A DNA stretch of 13,800 nucleotides from an uncultured Pseudomonadota bacterium (GTDB lineage Bacteria; SAR324; NAC60-12): NCBI GenBank assembly GCA_913056375.1, contig CAJXNF010000036.1, forward strand, positions 1 to 13,800. The letters run 5' to 3'. The notes under the pieces were generated by a model. That model saw only the letters and a list, made by a program, of their open reading frames with translations. It ran no database searches and was not told where the DNA came from. A program made the translations under genes and the position numbers. Positions 12,647 to 13,800 of the stretch are shown piece after piece. Positions within the stretch are counted from its first letter, which is position 1; the number at the start of each line of letters is the position of its first letter.

Positions 12647-13800
12647 CGAAATTTCCAAACAACTCGTTGGGATCTATCACTGTGTCTGATTCTGTAGGAG
12701 TTTCTGTCTGTGAGGGTTCTCCAAAGAGTTCAGCCGGATCTATTTCAGCATTTGTATCAACAGCATCTACCAACTCTTCTTCCACTTTCATTCCTGATAT
12801 CGATTCAGGAGTCTCCTCAGCGACCATGGAATTTTCCTGCTCTTCAGGGGCTGTCAACACGTGTTGTTCTTCAGGTTCAGTTCCTTGCACTGTGGAATCG
12901 CCTGCTGCAGTTTGCAGTTCTTCCGGCACAGTAAAATCGTAGGCATCCATATCTACAGAGTGCATCTGCACCTGACGTTCTGCCAGTCGTTGACTCAGTT
13001 CCTCCTCAATTTGTTCAAACTGCTGCTGGAAGGTGAAGTTTAGCACGTCATCATCAGTTTCAATGAAGATGGACCCCGGCTCCGCTTCCTGATTAACCTT
13101 GAGCACAAGGGTTTGCTCCTCTCCCATGTACTGATCAAGATTAACTCCGGTATTTTTCATAAATTCATAGTCTTCAGGATGTAAGAACACCTGAATCTTC
13201 CCTTTCGATTCAATTTCCCGGAGCGCCTTGACCAAGATGTTCTGCAGCATCTCTGGGTTGATCATCAGTTCTTGTACTACCACTTGCTTGGCAATCAGGA
13301 CGGCCAATTGAACCAACTCCTGCTCTGCTTGAAAGCGGACAACCTGCCGCAGATTGGAAAGCTGTTCAATGACACCATTCATCTGATTGGCTAGGTATTC
13401 TGACTCTTGGAAGCGTTTCTCCATTCCAGCCTGCAAGCCTGCATCAAAACCTTCCTGATATCCTTGTTCTTTGACCTTATCTGCTTCTAAATGAGCTTCT
13501 CTGAGGACGGCCTGCCGTTCGTCCTCCATAGTTTGCTTTATTGTGAGTGCTTCTTGCTTAAACTGCTCTGCTTCCAGGTTGGCTTTCTCGGTCTTCAGCA
13601 GAAGTTGCTGTTTATAAAGCTGAGCTCCCTCTCGAATTGACTTGGCAAACGCTTCTGCATCCGTCAGTAGCGAATTCTCCCGGATAAAATTATCTGTTGC
13701 AAAAACACTCGCCAGCTCTTGCTTTTCCTCGTCTGAATAAGACTCCTCTCCAGTGTCCAACTCACCAAAAGCAGAGCCATGGGAAGATTCCTGATAAGAG
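12636..13800 (-). CDS. fliH: FliH, regulator/stalk of the flagellar export ATPase, with long acidic tail (5' end outside window)
   Basis: The frame is open to the right edge with no in-frame ATG, so the true start probably lies outside; a TTG at 13760 would give 374 residues (numbering used here). A long coiled-coil (about 35-98) is followed by a GxxxGxxxGxxxG run (G100, G104, G108, G112), the glycine repeat typical of FliH. The C-terminal domain follows, with LAVLIAKQVVVQEL (152-165) and EPGSIFIET (227-235), where the family has a glycine and IET before its last helices. FliH dimers bind FliI, limit its ATPase and link it to FliN at the C-ring. Salmonella FliH has 235 residues; here about 110 acidic residues follow the domain (about 265-374) and contain two copies of DP(A/N)ELFG (341-347, 363-369). 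It overlaps fliI by 11 bp. Confidence 0.9.
   Translation of the reverse strand, partial: SYQESSHGSAFGELDTGEESYSDEEKQELASVFATDNFIRENSLLTDAEAFAKSIREGAQLYKQQLLLKTEKANLEAEQFKQEALTIKQTMEDERQAVLREAHLEADKVKEQGYQEGFDAGLQAGMEKRFQESEYLANQMNGVIEQLSNLRQVVRFQAEQELVQLAVLIAKQVVVQELMINPEMLQNILVKALREIESKGKIQVFLHPEDYEFMKNTGVNLDQYMGEEQTLVLKVNQEAEPGSIFIETDDDVLNFTFQQQFEQIEEELSQRLAERQVQMHSVDMDAYDFTVPEELQTAAGDSTVQGTEPEEQHVLTAPEEQENSMVAEETPESISGMKVEEELVDAVDTNAEIDPAELFGEPSQTETPTESDTVIDPNELFGNFDER

Overview
The window is about 13.8 kb of ordinary bacterial chromosome, gene-dense and of roughly balanced base composition. It comes from a flagellated Gram-negative bacterium. The evidence is a flagellar export ATPase with its regulator (FliI, FliH), at least two predicted outer-membrane beta-barrel proteins with signal peptides, a YejB-type inner-membrane permease, a periplasmic FecR-domain protein and a TesA-type periplasmic esterase. 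The gene mix fits a proteobacterium or a deep-branching relative. The glucose-6-phosphate isomerase looks like the cyanobacterial-type long form, so I would not assign a genus. I see no tRNA, rRNA, CRISPR array, insertion sequence or phage gene.

Layout: (1) 1-1570, + strand: the end of an operon of the MoxR/DUF58/DUF4381/VWA (Bat aerotolerance-like) type, namely the tail of an upstream gene, a DUF4381 protein and a BatA-like VWA protein, with 4-nt overlap and 3-nt spacing. (2) 1561-2202, - strand: a TesA-like SGNH esterase whose 3' end overlaps the VWA gene by 10 bp. (3) 2268-3362, + strand: yejB, the permease of a microcin C/oligopeptide ABC transporter, without yejA, yejE or yejF beside it. 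(4) 3394-4983, - strand: pgi. (5) 5109-9328, + strand: five tightly packed genes, namely an Hsp20-like protein, a 52-residue single-span membrane protein, FxsA, a Sel1/Ig-like/beta-barrel outer-membrane protein, and a FecR-domain protein with a very long Q-rich then E-rich tail. (6) 9340-10095, - strand: recO. (7) 10276-11040, - strand: a small outer-membrane beta-barrel protein with its own likely promoter. (8) 11294 to the end, - strand: fliI and fliH, overlapping by 11 bp; fliH runs off the right edge.

How the genes work together: blocks 1 and 8 are recognisable complexes (a Bat-like membrane VWA system and the flagellar type III export ATPase). Block 5 is the part that known systems explain least. 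Its packing suggests co-expression of envelope proteins: a secreted barrel fused to Sel1 repeats followed directly by a periplasmic FecR-domain protein with a disordered tail. It is the best candidate for an undescribed system, but that is an inference from gene order and domain make-up.

There is no gene-free stretch over 300 bases. The longest gaps are 11041-11293 (253 bp, holding a probable promoter and a near-palindrome), 10096-10275 (180 bp, holding a 9-bp inverted repeat) and 4984-5108 (125 bp, divergent promoter region of pgi and the Hsp20-like gene). The convergent gene pairs are separated by 31 bp or less, and no classical stem plus T-run terminator was seen at any of them.
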